A DNA stretch of 64,000 nucleotides from Paenibacillus dendritiformis (GCF_021654795.1 NZ_AP025344.1:4464501-4528500), one strand, 5' to 3'; positions 27,747 through 36,228 are shown, numbered from the stretch's first letter. Numbers and translations: made by a program. The notes: a model not told the origin generated them from the sequence alone.

Positions 27747-27857
27747 TTAGTAGATAAATGCACGAGAAACAATAACAAGCAAGATAAAAAGCACCAAGAT
27801 TACACCAATAGAAGTAAATCCTCCGAATCCACAAGAGAAGCCTCCAACTTCACCCAT
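27747..27857 (-). CDS. YjcZ-like tiny sporulation membrane protein (copy 2)
   Basis: 36 residues from ATG 27855-27857 after AAAGGAGG. The sequence MGEVGGFSCGFGGFTS runs into the same helix GVILVLFILLVIV as copy 1 and ends SRAFIY. The two copies are nearly identical from the helix on and differ in the Gly-rich leader. Both leaders keep an AGCCAAGTCA segment about 60 bp before the start, a possible shared promoter part. Confidence 0.75.
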   Translation of the reverse strand: MGEVGGFSCGFGGFTSIGVILVLFILLVIVSRAFIY

Positions 27858-28204
27858 TCCAGCAACCTCCTTTCGCTAGGTTCATACTCATAGTATTGAA
27901 GTTGCGGTCGTTGTGACTTGGCTCTACCCCATGTAGAAATAAATAGGCTTTGTCCGTTGAAAGGACAAGCGGTGCCGATCGAAAACGCCCGTCACGGAAT
28001 CGTAACGAGCGTTGGTTCGATGTAACGACCAGATAGATCGGTGATATATGCGTAATTGAAGGGGATTCGTAGTCACACATGATCCAGAAAATAGAAAAAG
28101 ACACACTTGACCTGCATGCCCGTTATCTGGCGAGATAAAAAATACGTGGGCAAAACATGGCCAAGTGCGCCTTAATTCCTCTAAAAACCGCGTAGCATAA
28201 AAGG
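27858..28204 (-). terminator. Gap after the suf operon with two hairpins
   Basis: No gene in this 347-bp gap. On the minus strand a 12-bp hairpin (27983-27994 with 28001-28012) and then GCTTGTCC/GGACAAAGC (27947-27969), followed by CTATTTATTTC, could end the suf transcript. The YjcZ copy 2 leader occupies the left end. An 84-codon frame across the gap has no coding look. Confidence 0.55.
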
Positions 28205-29602
28205 TTAACCGATAGATCCTTCCATCTCCAATTTGATGAGACGGTTCATCTCAACCGCATATTCCATTGGCAATTCTTTCGTGAACGGCTCGATAAAGCC
28301 CATGACAATCATCTGGGTCGCTTCGTCTTCCGTCAATCCGCGGCTCATCAGATAGAAGAGCTGATCCTCCGACACCTTGGATACGGTCGCCTCATGCTCC
28401 AATTGAATATTGTCATTCATGACTTCGTTATACGGAATCGTATCGGACGTGGATTGATTATCCATGATGAGCGTATCGCATTTGACATTGGCCTTGGAGC
28501 CTTCGGAATTCCGGCCGAAGGACGCGATGCCGCGATACGTTACTTTGCCGCCGTGCTTCGAGATCGACTTGGATACGATTGTCGATGTCGTGTCCGGCGC
28601 CAGATGCAGCATTTTCGCGCCTGCATCCTGGTGCTGGCCTTTGCCCGCTACCGCGATGGAGAGCACCGAGCCTTTGGCTCCGCGGCCCTTCAAAATAACG
28701 GCCGGGTATTTCATCGTCAGCTTGGAGCCGATGTTGCCATCCACCCATTCCATGTTCGCGTTCTCTTCGCAGACCGCGCGCTTCGTAACCAGGTTGTAAA
28801 TATTCGGGGCCCAGTTCTGAATCGTCGTATAACGGACGCGGGCGTTCTTCTTCACGATAATCTCGACGACCGCGCTATGCAGCGAGTTCGTGCTGTAGAT
28901 CGGAGCCGTGCAGCCTTCTACATAGTGCACAAAGCTGTCTTCGTCGGCAATGATGAGCGTGCGCTCGAATTGCCCCATGTTCTCGGAGTTGATGCGGAAA
29001 TACGCCTGCAGCGGGATTTCGCATTTGACTCCCTTCGGCACATAGATGAAGCTGCCCCCGGACCATACCGCGCTGTTCAATGCAGCGAACTTGTTATCCG
29101 CCGGAGGAACGACCGTGCCGAAGTGCTCCTTGAAAATTTCCGGATGCTCGCGCAGGGCCGAGTCGGTATCCATGAAGATAACGCCTTGCTCTTCGAGATC
29201 CTTTTGCATGCTGTGATAGACGACTTCGGATTCATACTGCGCGGATACGCCGGCCAGGAACTTCTGCTCCGCTTCCGGAATTCCCAGCTTGTCGAACGTC
29301 TCCTTAATCTCCGCCGGCACTTCCTCCCACGTCTTGCCCTGCTTCTCGGAAGGACGAACATAATATTGAATATCATCGAAATCCAGTTCATTCAGATCGC
29401 CGCCCCAACGCGGAAGCGGCATTTTCTCAAATTGCTTCAGCGACTTCAAGCGGAAATCAAGCATCCAGTCCGGCTCCCCCTTAATCTTGGAGATTTCCCG
29501 GACGATTTCCGGAGTCAATCCTTTGCCGGATTGGAAAATCGATTGGTGATTATCGCGAAAGCCATATTTATATTCCTCAAGTTCTGGCATTTCTTTCGCC
29601 AT
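28205..29602 (-). CDS. sufB: Fe-S cluster assembly scaffold SufB
   Basis: The 465-residue cytoplasmic core subunit of the SufBCD scaffold that builds and delivers Fe-S clusters. The family's beta-helix segments are seen: SFIYVPKGVKCEIPLQAYFRIN, SFVHYVEGCTAP, HSAVVEIIVKKNARVRYTTIQNW, and the C-terminal region EHEATVSKVSEDQLFYLMSRGLTEDEA. The cysteine of EGCTAP and that of VKCDTLIMD are kept. Last gene of sufC-D-S-U-B, 44 bp after sufU. Confidence 0.97.
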   Translation of the reverse strand: MAKEMPELEEYKYGFRDNHQSIFQSGKGLTPEIVREISKIKGEPDWMLDFRLKSLKQFEKMPLPRWGGDLNELDFDDIQYYVRPSEKQGKTWEEVPAEIKETFDKLGIPEAEQKFLAGVSAQYESEVVYHSMQKDLEEQGVIFMDTDSALREHPEIFKEHFGTVVPPADNKFAALNSAVWSGGSFIYVPKGVKCEIPLQAYFRINSENMGQFERTLIIADEDSFVHYVEGCTAPIYSTNSLHSAVVEIIVKKNARVRYTTIQNWAPNIYNLVTKRAVCEENANMEWVDGNIGSKLTMKYPAVILKGRGAKGSVLSIAVAGKGQHQDAGAKMLHLAPDTTSTIVSKSISKHGGKVTYRGIASFGRNSEGSKANVKCDTLIMDNQSTSDTIPYNEVMNDNIQLEHEATVSKVSEDQLFYLMSRGLTEDEATQMIVMGFIEPFTKELPMEYAVEMNRLIKLEMEGSIG

Positions 29603-29646
29603 GGTGCATTACCTCCTCCGTACGTTATCCACGTACATTCTCGCCG

Positions 29647-30072
29647 TTATTTCGTCGGCTCTTCAATCCCTTTGCGCAGCGCGTTCCAGGCCAGCGTCGC
29701 ACATTTGATCCGGGCCGGGAATTTGCATACGCCAGACAGTGCTTCCAGATCTTCATATTCGTCGAATGCCACGTTCTCGCCTTTCACCATGGAGGAGAAC
29801 CGTTCAGCCATCTCAATCGCTTCTTCCAACGTTCTGCCCTTGACCGCATCGGTCATCATCGAGGCGCTCGACATGCTGATCGAACAGCCCTCCCCGGTAA
29901 AGCGGGCATCGACGACTTTATTATCCTCTACCATCAGCTGCAAGGAAATGCGGTCGCCGCAGGTCGGATTGTTCAATTCGATCGTTACCGCATCGGAATC
30001 GAACGTACCGCGGTTGCGCGGCTTTTTGTAATGATCCATGATGACGCGCCGGTACAAATCATCCAATTGCAT
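29647..30072 (-). CDS. sufU: SufU zinc-dependent sulfurtransferase
   Basis: 141 residues. Accepts persulfide sulfur from SufS. The zinc-binding cysteines are in LNNPTCGDRISL, FTGEGCSISMSSASMM and ARIKCATLAWNAL, and the insert characteristic of Gram-positive SufU (relative to IscU) lies between the second and third. ATG 30070-30072 lies inside the end of sufS, a 14-bp overlap, so the two are translationally coupled. Confidence 0.96.
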   Translation of the reverse strand: MQLDDLYRRVIMDHYKKPRNRGTFDSDAVTIELNNPTCGDRISLQLMVEDNKVVDARFTGEGCSISMSSASMMTDAVKGRTLEEAIEMAERFSSMVKGENVAFDEYEDLEALSGVCKFPARIKCATLAWNALRKGIEEPTK

Positions 30073-31285
30073 CGCTGAAATACTCCTTTGTTGCCCGCAA
30101 GGCTTCTGCCAGACGGTCGATGTCTTCCTCCGTATTATACAGATAGAAGCTTGCCCGTGCCGTCGCGCTTGCCTTGAGCCAGCGCATCAGCGGCTGACAG
30201 CAATGGTGGCCCGCGCGAATGGCAATTCCCTTCGAATCGAGAACGGTCGCCACATCATGCGGGTGAACATCATCCAGATTGAAGGTAACGAGACCGATCC
30301 GGTTCTTCTTCGGACCGTAAATCGTTATCCCTTCAATCGCGGAGAGCTGCTCGACCGCGTACTGCGCCAGCTCATGCTCGTGAGCGGCAATCGCGTCGAG
30401 GCCGACCTCTTCGAGGAACTTGATCGCCGCGGCCAAGCCGACGGCTCCGGCAATGATCGGCGTGCCGCCCTCGAAGCGCCACGGGATCTCCTTCCATGTC
30501 GACTCATACAAGTCAACATGGTCAATCATTTCGCCGCCGAACTCGATAGGCTCCATCATGTTCAGCAGCTCTTTCTTGCCATATAATGCCCCAATTCCTG
30601 ACGGACCGCACATTTTATGCCCGGACAGCGTGTAGAAATCGCAGTCCAAGTCCTGAACGTCAATCCGCATATGCGGCGTGCTCTGCGCCCCGTCGACTAC
30701 CATCACGGCGCCGTGACGATGCGCGATGGCCGCGATCCCCTTCACCGGATTGATAACGCCCAGCACGTTCGAGGCATACGTGACCGTGACAATCTTCGTC
30801 CGATCCGTCACGGTCTGTTCCACGTCCGCCAGGTCAATCGTTCCATCCTCTTGCAGAGGAATATATTTCAACGTAGCGCCGGTCGCTTTGGCAACCTGCT
30901 GCCACGGAATGAGATTGCTGTGATGCTCCATCGGCGTCAGCACGATCTCGTCGCCTTCCTTGCATACGGAGCGGGCATACGAGGAGGCTACCAGATTCAA
31001 CGCCGTCGTCGTGCCGCGGGTGAATACAATCTCTTCCGAATGCCGGGCGCGAATGAACCGGGCTACTGTCTCGCGCGCTCCTTCATAAGCATCCGTTGCC
31101 CGGGAACCGAGCGTATGCACGCCGCGGTGGACGTTCGCATTGTCCCGTTCGTAATAGTCCTGAACAGCACGGATAACCGCTGCCGGCTTCTGCGAAGTAG
31201 CCGCATTGTCCAAATAGACGAGAGGGTGACCGTTAATCTCCTGATTCAGTATCGGAAACTGCTTACGAAGCTCGCGCCCTATCAT
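30059..31285 (-). CDS. sufS: Cysteine desulfurase SufS
   Basis: A 408-residue PLP enzyme that releases sulfur from cysteine as a persulfide for SufU. Fold type I segments are YLDNAATSQKP at the N-terminus, TRGTTTALNLVASSY, VDGAQSTPHM and the PLP lysine in TLSGHKMCGPSGIG. The catalytic cysteine is in RAGHHCCQPLM near residue 365. The start overlaps the end of sufD by four bases (ATGA type). Confidence 0.97.
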   Translation of the reverse strand: MIGRELRKQFPILNQEINGHPLVYLDNAATSQKPAAVIRAVQDYYERDNANVHRGVHTLGSRATDAYEGARETVARFIRARHSEEIVFTRGTTTALNLVASSYARSVCKEGDEIVLTPMEHHSNLIPWQQVAKATGATLKYIPLQEDGTIDLADVEQTVTDRTKIVTVTYASNVLGVINPVKGIAAIAHRHGAVMVVDGAQSTPHMRIDVQDLDCDFYTLSGHKMCGPSGIGALYGKKELLNMMEPIEFGGEMIDHVDLYESTWKEIPWRFEGGTPIIAGAVGLAAAIKFLEEVGLDAIAAHEHELAQYAVEQLSAIEGITIYGPKKNRIGLVTFNLDDVHPHDVATVLDSKGIAIRAGHHCCQPLMRWLKASATARASFYLYNTEEDIDRLAEALRATKEYFSDAIG

Positions 31286-32598
31286 TGTCCTAACTTCCTT
31301 TCGATGTAGCGGCGCAGCAGATCCTGCAGATGCTCATTCGGCAGTTCGGCCACGACCGGAGCCAGGAACCCGCGAATAATCAGGTTCTCCGCCTCCTCCT
31401 TGGATACGCCGCGGGACATCAGGTAATAGACTTGCTCCGGATTGACCTGCCCGGCCGAAGCGGCGTGTCCTGCCTTGACGTCATCCTCATCGATGAGAAG
31501 GATCGGGTTGGCGTCGCCGCGGGCTTTCGGGCTCAGCATCAGCACGCGTTCGGTCTGCTGTCCGTTCGCTTTGGAAGCGCCCTTCTCAATCTTCGTGATT
31601 CCGTTGATGATGGAAGAGGCGGATTCGCGCATCACGGCCCGGGTAATCATATCGCTCTCGGAACTGAGGCCGATATGGACGGCCTTCGTCGTAATGTTCA
31701 GCTTCTGGTCTCCGTTCCCGACGCAGATAACCTTCGCATCGGAAGTGGAGCCGTTGCCCTTCAGAATCGAGCAGGTGTCGGAAGCTCCATTGCCGTTGTT
31801 CATCTCGCCGACGACCCACTCGATCCGGCCGTCATTCTCTACGATGGCGCGGCGGAACGAAATATCGGTCGCCGCTTCGCCGAGATGATGGATCGAAGCG
31901 TAAGTCACCTTCGCGCCCGGCTTCACGAACACTTCAACCACGCCGTTGTGCATCACCGGTTCGCTCAACGCGCCGGACACGTAATTATCAACGTAATTCA
32001 CCCGGCTGTTCGCATCGGCCACTATCAAGACATGCGGCGCGAACGTAGCCTTTGAATCATCGGTATAGAACAAAGCTTGCACCGGTACGTCCACTTCCAC
32101 ATTTCGAGGCACGTACAGGAATACGCCGCCATTCCAGAGCGCCGCATGCAGCGCCGCAATGCGGTGCTCGTCAGCTTTGACGGCCTGCATCAGATAGGGC
32201 TTCACCAGATCTTCATGCTCGCGGGCCGCCGTATGCAGGTCCGTGAAAATGACGCCTTTGGCCGCCAGCTCGGCATTCAGCTTGCTGTACGCGACCGCGG
32301 AATTATGCTGCACCAGCACATTTTCCGGCTCCGCGCCTTCGCCGAATACGGCTCGGGCGCCTTCCGGGAGGGCTGCAAAGCTGTCAGCCGCCGCGCCTTC
32401 CGCATACTGCCCGTATGCATCGAGATCCCAGCGGTCGATTTTCGTTTTCTCAAATATCGGGTTATCCAGTGCTGCCGCCTTGTCCAAGGCCTGCAGCCGG
32501 AACTCGGTCAACCATGCCGGTTCATTATTGCGGGCGGAAAGGTTGGCTACCGCATCCCGGTTCACTGGTAAAGTTATTTGCGTGCTCATCGGTTCCAT
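31282..32598 (-). CDS. sufD: Fe-S cluster assembly protein SufD
   Basis: About 438 residues and a paralogue of SufB within the SufBCD complex. The family core is visible: GVFLYVPRNVEVDVPVQALFYTDD, NSRVNYVDNYVSG, HNGVVEVFVKPGAKVTYASIHHLG and GHAASAGQVNPEQVYYLMSRGVSKEEAENLIIRGF. Start choice: ATG 32596-32598 lies four bases after AGGAGG, and ATG 32587-32589 (MSTQITLP) is a plausible alternative that matches homologue length slightly better. Confidence 0.95.
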   Translation of the reverse strand: MEPMSTQITLPVNRDAVANLSARNNEPAWLTEFRLQALDKAAALDNPIFEKTKIDRWDLDAYGQYAEGAAADSFAALPEGARAVFGEGAEPENVLVQHNSAVAYSKLNAELAAKGVIFTDLHTAAREHEDLVKPYLMQAVKADEHRIAALHAALWNGGVFLYVPRNVEVDVPVQALFYTDDSKATFAPHVLIVADANSRVNYVDNYVSGALSEPVMHNGVVEVFVKPGAKVTYASIHHLGEAATDISFRRAIVENDGRIEWVVGEMNNGNGASDTCSILKGNGSTSDAKVICVGNGDQKLNITTKAVHIGLSSESDMITRAVMRESASSIINGITKIEKGASKANGQQTERVLMLSPKARGDANPILLIDEDDVKAGHAASAGQVNPEQVYYLMSRGVSKEEAENLIIRGFLAPVVAELPNEHLQDLLRRYIERKLGQ

Positions 32599-32631
32599 CG
32601 CTCCTCCTGTCAATCGAATTGCTGAATGTCG

Positions 32632-33414
32632 TTAGGCGTCTTGTCCAACCGTCTCGTCGGCGATGCCAAGCTCTTCCTTAATCCAGTCGTAGCCCTCTGC
32701 TTCAAGCCGCTCGGCCAGCTCAGGTCCGCCGGATTTGACAATGCGGCCCTGCATCATAACGTGGACGAAGTCAGGCTTAATGTAGTTCAGCAACCGTTGA
32801 TAGTGAGTGATAATCAAGAAGCCGCGATCTTCGCTGCGCATCGCATTGACGCCGTTCGCGACGATTTTCAGCGCGTCGATATCCAGACCGGAGTCGATCT
32901 CGTCAAGGACGACGATCTTCGGATCGAGCATCATCATTTGAAGAATCTCGTTCCGCTTCTTCTCCCCGCCGGAGAACCCTTCATTCAGATAACGGTGAGC
33001 GAACTCTTCGTTCATCTCCAATTCCTTCATCTTCGATTCCATCTGGCGGATGAACTTGATGAGGGAGATCTCGTTGCCTTCCCCGCGGCGCGCGTTGATG
33101 GCGCTGCGAAGGAAGTCGGAATTCGTGACGCCGGCAATCTCGCTCGGATATTGCATCGCAAGGAACAGCCCGGCGCGTGCGCGCTCATCGACTTCCATTT
33201 CCAGCAAATCTTCGCCGTCAAGCGTGGCGCTGCCTTCGGTTACTTCATATTTAGGGTGGCCCATCAGAGCGGATGCCAACGTACTCTTCCCGGTTCCGTT
33301 CGGCCCCATGATGGCGTGCACTTCCCCGCCCTTCATCGAGAGGCTGATGCCTTTCAGAATCTCTTTACCTTCAATGGTCGCTTTCAAACCATTAATGACG
33401 AATTCAGTTGCCAT
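32632..33414 (-). CDS. sufC: Fe-S cluster assembly ATPase SufC
   Basis: 260 residues, the ABC-type ATPase of SufBCD. Walker A is GPNGTGKST, signature GFSGGEKKRNEIL, Walker B KIVVLDEIDSGLD, and the H-loop is IITHYQRLL. ATG 33412-33414 follows GGAGGTT. First gene of the operon. A sigma-A promoter at 33509-33537, overlapped by a Fur-like sequence, lies about 90 bp upstream. Confidence 0.97.
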   Translation of the reverse strand: MATEFVINGLKATIEGKEILKGISLSMKGGEVHAIMGPNGTGKSTLASALMGHPKYEVTEGSATLDGEDLLEMEVDERARAGLFLAMQYPSEIAGVTNSDFLRSAINARRGEGNEISLIKFIRQMESKMKELEMNEEFAHRYLNEGFSGGEKKRNEILQMMMLDPKIVVLDEIDSGLDIDALKIVANGVNAMRSEDRGFLIITHYQRLLNYIKPDFVHVMMQGRIVKSGGPELAERLEAEGYDWIKEELGIADETVGQDA

Positions 33415-33508
33415 GTGTCGTAACCTCCAGATTGATGGATTTGTTGAAAAGATGTATACTTTAAATTAAAGATTAATCTTTTGCAAGATCCTTTCTTACT
33501 TAGTAATC

Positions 33509-33537
33509 ATTATAAAGTGATTATCAATGATTCTCAA
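33509..33537 (-). promoter_or_regulatory. suf promoter overlapped by Fur-like sequence
   Basis: On the minus strand -35 TTGAGA (33532-33537), a 17-bp spacer and -10 TATAAT (33509-33514). The spacer and -35 carry TGAGAATCATTGATAATCA, which has GATAAT-like halves but matches a Fur 7-1-7 consensus only partly, so iron control is possible, not firm. Confidence 0.6.
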
Positions 33538-33568
33538 TATATAATATTAGTACATCGGGATATATAAA

Positions 33569-33640
33569 TCAACCTTGCAAAAGACAAGCCGACAGCACCT
33601 GAGCAATGAAATTCGCGAACCTCTTCTCCCTTCCGTTCAT
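33569..33640 (-). CDS. Candidate 23-aa peptide downstream of a Fur-boxed promoter
   Basis: ATG 33638-33640 is preceded by AAGGAGG and encodes MNGREKRFANFIAQVLSACL, ending LQG. It lies within the region that the promoter at 33870-33899 would transcribe. It is short and unrecognised; it may be a leader peptide or chance. A decisive test would be conservation of frame and ribosome binding site in related genomes. Confidence 0.25.
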   Translation of the reverse strand: MNGREKRFANFIAQVLSACLLQG

Positions 33641-33884
33641 TCCGTCCTTGCCTCCTTCTCCGTCCTTCAGCTCCTGCCTGCAAGGACTCTGCTCGAATAT
33701 CGGCAGCCGTTCCGCGCTAACCTATTGGATAACGGTGGCACCCTTTCTCACCAGTGTCGCATAAATCAAAAATATTTATGCAAACAAAGCCTGGGACGCC
33801 TTCGGCAGAACGGCAAAAATAACTAAAGCGCGCATACGCGCCATAATTGTTTACCTAGGAAACAAAATCATTATACCATTATTT
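33641..33884. other. Interval between candidate peptide and Fur box
   Basis: No recognised gene. On the minus strand a short GCGCG/CGCGC hairpin at about 33826-33841 followed by TTTAGTTATTTTT lies just after the expected start of the Fur-boxed transcript and could be a terminator or attenuator. An 83-codon rightward frame here lacks a usual start and was rejected. Confidence 0.4.
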
Positions 33885-33909
33885 GATAATGATAATCAAT
33901 ATCATTATC
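33870..33909 (-). promoter_or_regulatory. Fur box over a strong sigma-A promoter (leftward)
   Basis: Bases 33885-33903 match the 19-bp Fur consensus GATAATGATAATCATTATC at 18 positions, and an overlapping copy at 33891-33909 matches at 16. On the minus strand the box covers -35 TTGATT (33894-33899), with an 18-bp spacer to an extended -10 TGGTATAAT (TATAAT at 33870-33875). Transcription would start near 33863 and run leftwards; the nearest large gene is sufC, 450 bp away. Confidence 0.75.
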
Positions 33910-33944
33910 GCTTTTAGCGAATCCCGCCCTCTTTCAATTACTCA

Positions 33945-33999
33945 TAAAAAAGAGGGTCGTCCCTCAGTCATCTATGATGACTTTTTGGGACACCCTCTT
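33945..33999 (-). terminator. Rho-independent terminator of dps
   Basis: AGAGGGT-GTCCC (33987-33998 on the minus strand) pairs with GGGAC-GACCCTCT (33951-33963), with an inner AGTCAT/ATGACT hairpin, followed by TTTTTTA. It lies about 60 bp beyond the dps stop. Confidence 0.88.
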
Positions 34000-34056
34000 C
34001 ACCTTCAAGCTATACTTCTTCGGCCGCTGACAGATGCCCACAGGCCCATCCCCGGC

Positions 34057-34527
34057 TTACGCCATCTGATGAACGGCCTTGGAGGCATTTCCAAGATAAG
34101 AGCTCAGCATCCAGATATGCTTCTCCAGATCGCCCTGCATGCCAATCAGCATATCGTTGGTCACGTTGTCTCCGATGCGGTCGGCTTCCTTCAAGGCTTC
34201 TCCGAATTCGGTAATCAATTGATTGAAATCATCGATCAATTGCTTCACCATCTCTTCGGCACTCTCGCTGCCGCGCGCTTCCGGAATCGTCGCGTTCGCC
34301 GCATACTCCTTCAATGTCGCGTAAGGCTTCCCGCCGATCGTAAGCAGTCTTTCCGCCACTTCATCCATTTTCTCCGTGATTTCATTATAGAATTCTTCGA
34401 ACTTCTCATGAAGCGTGAAGAACATATCGCCTTTGACAAACCAATGATAGTTGTGAAGCTTCACATACATCAGATTCAAGTTAGCCACTTGCTGGTTCAA
34501 CATTTGCTGCAATTTTTGGTTCGACAT
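34057..34527 (-). CDS. dps: Dps family DNA-protection ferritin
   Basis: 156 residues; miniferritins store iron and detoxify peroxide, some binding DNA. The intersubunit ferroxidase ligands are visible in NLMYVKLHNYHWFVKGDMFFTLHEKFEEFYNEI (His, Asp and Glu at about residues 26-57). The ATG at 34527 follows CAGGAGG. Its promoter and PerR/Fur-like box lie at 34565-34601, so induction by peroxide or iron limitation is likely by analogy with B. subtilis mrgA. The strong terminator at 33945 makes it monocistronic. Confidence 0.95.
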   Translation of the reverse strand: MSNQKLQQMLNQQVANLNLMYVKLHNYHWFVKGDMFFTLHEKFEEFYNEITEKMDEVAERLLTIGGKPYATLKEYAANATIPEARGSESAEEMVKQLIDDFNQLITEFGEALKEADRIGDNVTNDMLIGMQGDLEKHIWMLSSYLGNASKAVHQMA

Positions 34528-34847
34528 AAGTAAAACGCCTCCTGAGTTTTGATTTATTTCTTATTGATAATAATTCTAATATAATAATGAGTTAATTTCA
34601 ACCCCTTGACGGAAATTTTGCATCCTTGATTCCGTCCCGGAGCCCGGCATCCCTTATCCCATAAGTACCCTTAGCCGGCATTTTTGAATCCTCGGGCCTG
34701 CCCCGCTCATCCTCCAAATTTAAAGTTTCCATAGGAAAAAAAATCCGTTATACTAAATCGAAACAGTCTTGGAGCGAGTGGTTAGCACAACCTCTTAGAT
34801 GGAAGATTGTTCATGTACATTTTAGTACCGGGAGGTGCCTGTCTACG
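34528..34847. other. Divergent dps/mtnK intergenic region
   Basis: 320 bp with the dps promoter on the left. The right part would hold the mtnK leader. I looked for the conserved stems of a SAM-I (S-box) riboswitch before mtnK and did not see them. Confidence 0.5.
34565..34601 (-). promoter_or_regulatory. dps promoter with PerR/Fur-type box
   Basis: On the minus strand -35 TTGAAA (34596-34601), a 17-bp spacer and -10 TAGAAT (34573-34578). TTAGAATTATTATCA (34565-34579) matches the PerR 7-1-7 consensus TTATAATnATTATAA at 12 of 14 positions and overlaps the -10. The box resembles PerR and Fur sites and I cannot tell which binds. Confidence 0.6.
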
Positions 34848-36104
34848 ATGACTTATCACACAGCTTACCGTCCGTTAAGCCTGGAGGATGCCGTGGCTCT
34901 GGCCCGCGGGATCGAAGGGCTGTTCCCGTCCGATCTGCCTCTTCATTGCGAGGAAATCGGGGACGGCAACTTGAATTTGGTGTTTCGTGTATTCGGCGTT
35001 GCGGAGGAAACCGATGAATCGACTTCCCCTCGACGTATTATTATCAAGCAGGCGCTCCCGTATGCAAAAGTGGTGGGAGAATCGTGGCCGCTCACATTGG
35101 ATCGGGCCCGAATCGAAAGCGAAGCCCTTTTGAATCAAGGAAGGCTTGTCCCCCATCTCGTTCCCAAGGTTTATGCGCATGATCCCGAGCTGGCGCTCAC
35201 CGTCATGGAAGATCTGAGCGACTACACGATTATGCGCCACGGGCTGATGCAATCCGCTTCGTATCCGCTGTTCGCCGATCATATCGCGGAATTTATGGCG
35301 CATACGTTGTTCTTCACCTCGGATCAGGGCTGCAATCAGCAGGAGAAAAAGCGAATCGCGGCTTCGTTCACCAACCCCGAGCTGTGCAAAATAACCGAGG
35401 ATCTGATCTTCGACGATCCCTATACCGAATCACCGAATAATAACTGCGAGGAAGCGCTGCGCGAGGATCACCGCAAGCTGCGGGAAGATAGGGCGCTTCA
35501 TCTGGAAGTGATGCTGCTCCGGGAGAAGTTCCTGACGCAGGCTCAAGCTCTGCTGCATGGCGACCTTCACACGGGAAGCATCTTCGTCACGCCCGAATCA
35601 ACCAAAGTAATCGATCCGGAGTTCGCCTTTTACGGCCCGATCGGCTTCGACATCGGCGCGGTCCTGGCCAATCTGCTGCTCAATGCGGCCGGTCATGAAT
35701 ATTGGAGCGCAGACGAGGCCGCCCGGAAGCGGCACCGCGCCTATTTGCTGGCCACGGCTGAAGCGGTGTGGAACGGGTTCGACTCCCGCTTCCGATCGCT
35801 GTGGAATGAACACGGCATCGATCGCTTGTCATTTACCCCTGGATATCAGGATCTATATATGGAACGAATTTTGCAGGATGCGGTCGGTTATGCCGGCTGC
35901 AAAATGATTCGCCGGATTGTCGGCCTGTCCCATGTCGCCGACATTGATCGCATTGAGGATGATGCGATTCGGCTGCGGGCGCAGCGGATGGCATTAAGCA
36001 TCGGCAAAACATTCATCCTGTCCAACCGAACTGTGCGCTCCATTGGAGAAGCTATCTCGGCAGCGGAATCCGCCTTCGGGGATTACGTGCATGACCGTTG
36101 CTAG
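34848..36104 (+). CDS. mtnK: 5-methylthioribose kinase MtnK
   Basis: 418 residues, phosphorylating methylthioribose in methionine salvage. The kinase fold motifs are EEIGDGNLNLVFRV (ATP loop), IIIKQALPYAKVVGESWPLTLDR, LTVMEDLSDY (hinge), the catalytic loop LLHGDLHTGSIFV and metal-binding VIDPEFAFYGPIGFDIG. ATG 34848 after CGGGAGG. No other methionine-salvage gene (mtnA, mtnW, mtnX) is adjacent in this window. A strong hairpin at 36160 follows. Confidence 0.94.
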   Translation: MTYHTAYRPLSLEDAVALARGIEGLFPSDLPLHCEEIGDGNLNLVFRVFGVAEETDESTSPRRIIIKQALPYAKVVGESWPLTLDRARIESEALLNQGRLVPHLVPKVYAHDPELALTVMEDLSDYTIMRHGLMQSASYPLFADHIAEFMAHTLFFTSDQGCNQQEKKRIAASFTNPELCKITEDLIFDDPYTESPNNNCEEALREDHRKLREDRALHLEVMLLREKFLTQAQALLHGDLHTGSIFVTPESTKVIDPEFAFYGPIGFDIGAVLANLLLNAAGHEYWSADEAARKRHRAYLLATAEAVWNGFDSRFRSLWNEHGIDRLSFTPGYQDLYMERILQDAVGYAGCKMIRRIVGLSHVADIDRIEDDAIRLRAQRMALSIGKTFILSNRTVRSIGEAISAAESAFGDYVHDRC

Positions 36105-36159
36105 CCAGCGCAATACGAGGACGCTTGTCCCCTATCGCTGGCGCTTGACGGCTTAAGAG

Positions 36160-36192
36160 CGAAGGCGAAAAGCTGCCCGCTTTTCGCCTTCG
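36160..36192. terminator. Strong bidirectional hairpin between mtnK and yunC
   Basis: A perfect 14-bp stem: CGAAGGCGAAAAGC (36160-36173) with 36179-36192, loop of five bases. It lies between converging stops and contains AAAA/TTTT inside the stem, so it should terminate in both directions. Confidence 0.75.
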
Positions 36193-36228
36193 GCATTCGC
36201 GCGCTCCGGCGGGAGGCTTCCCTTCAGC

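Noticed and set aside
27850..28104. 84-codon leftward frame after sufB
   Set aside because: Runs through two hairpins and has no ribosome binding site.
28394..30031. 545-codon rightward frame over sufB and sufU
   Set aside because: Shadow of two well-supported suf genes.
33575..33826. 83-codon rightward frame near the suf promoter
   Set aside because: Non-ATG start without ribosome binding site; runs against the promoters found there.
34528..34847. SAM riboswitch before mtnK
   Set aside because: Expected from B. subtilis, but the conserved S-box core and stems were not seen.
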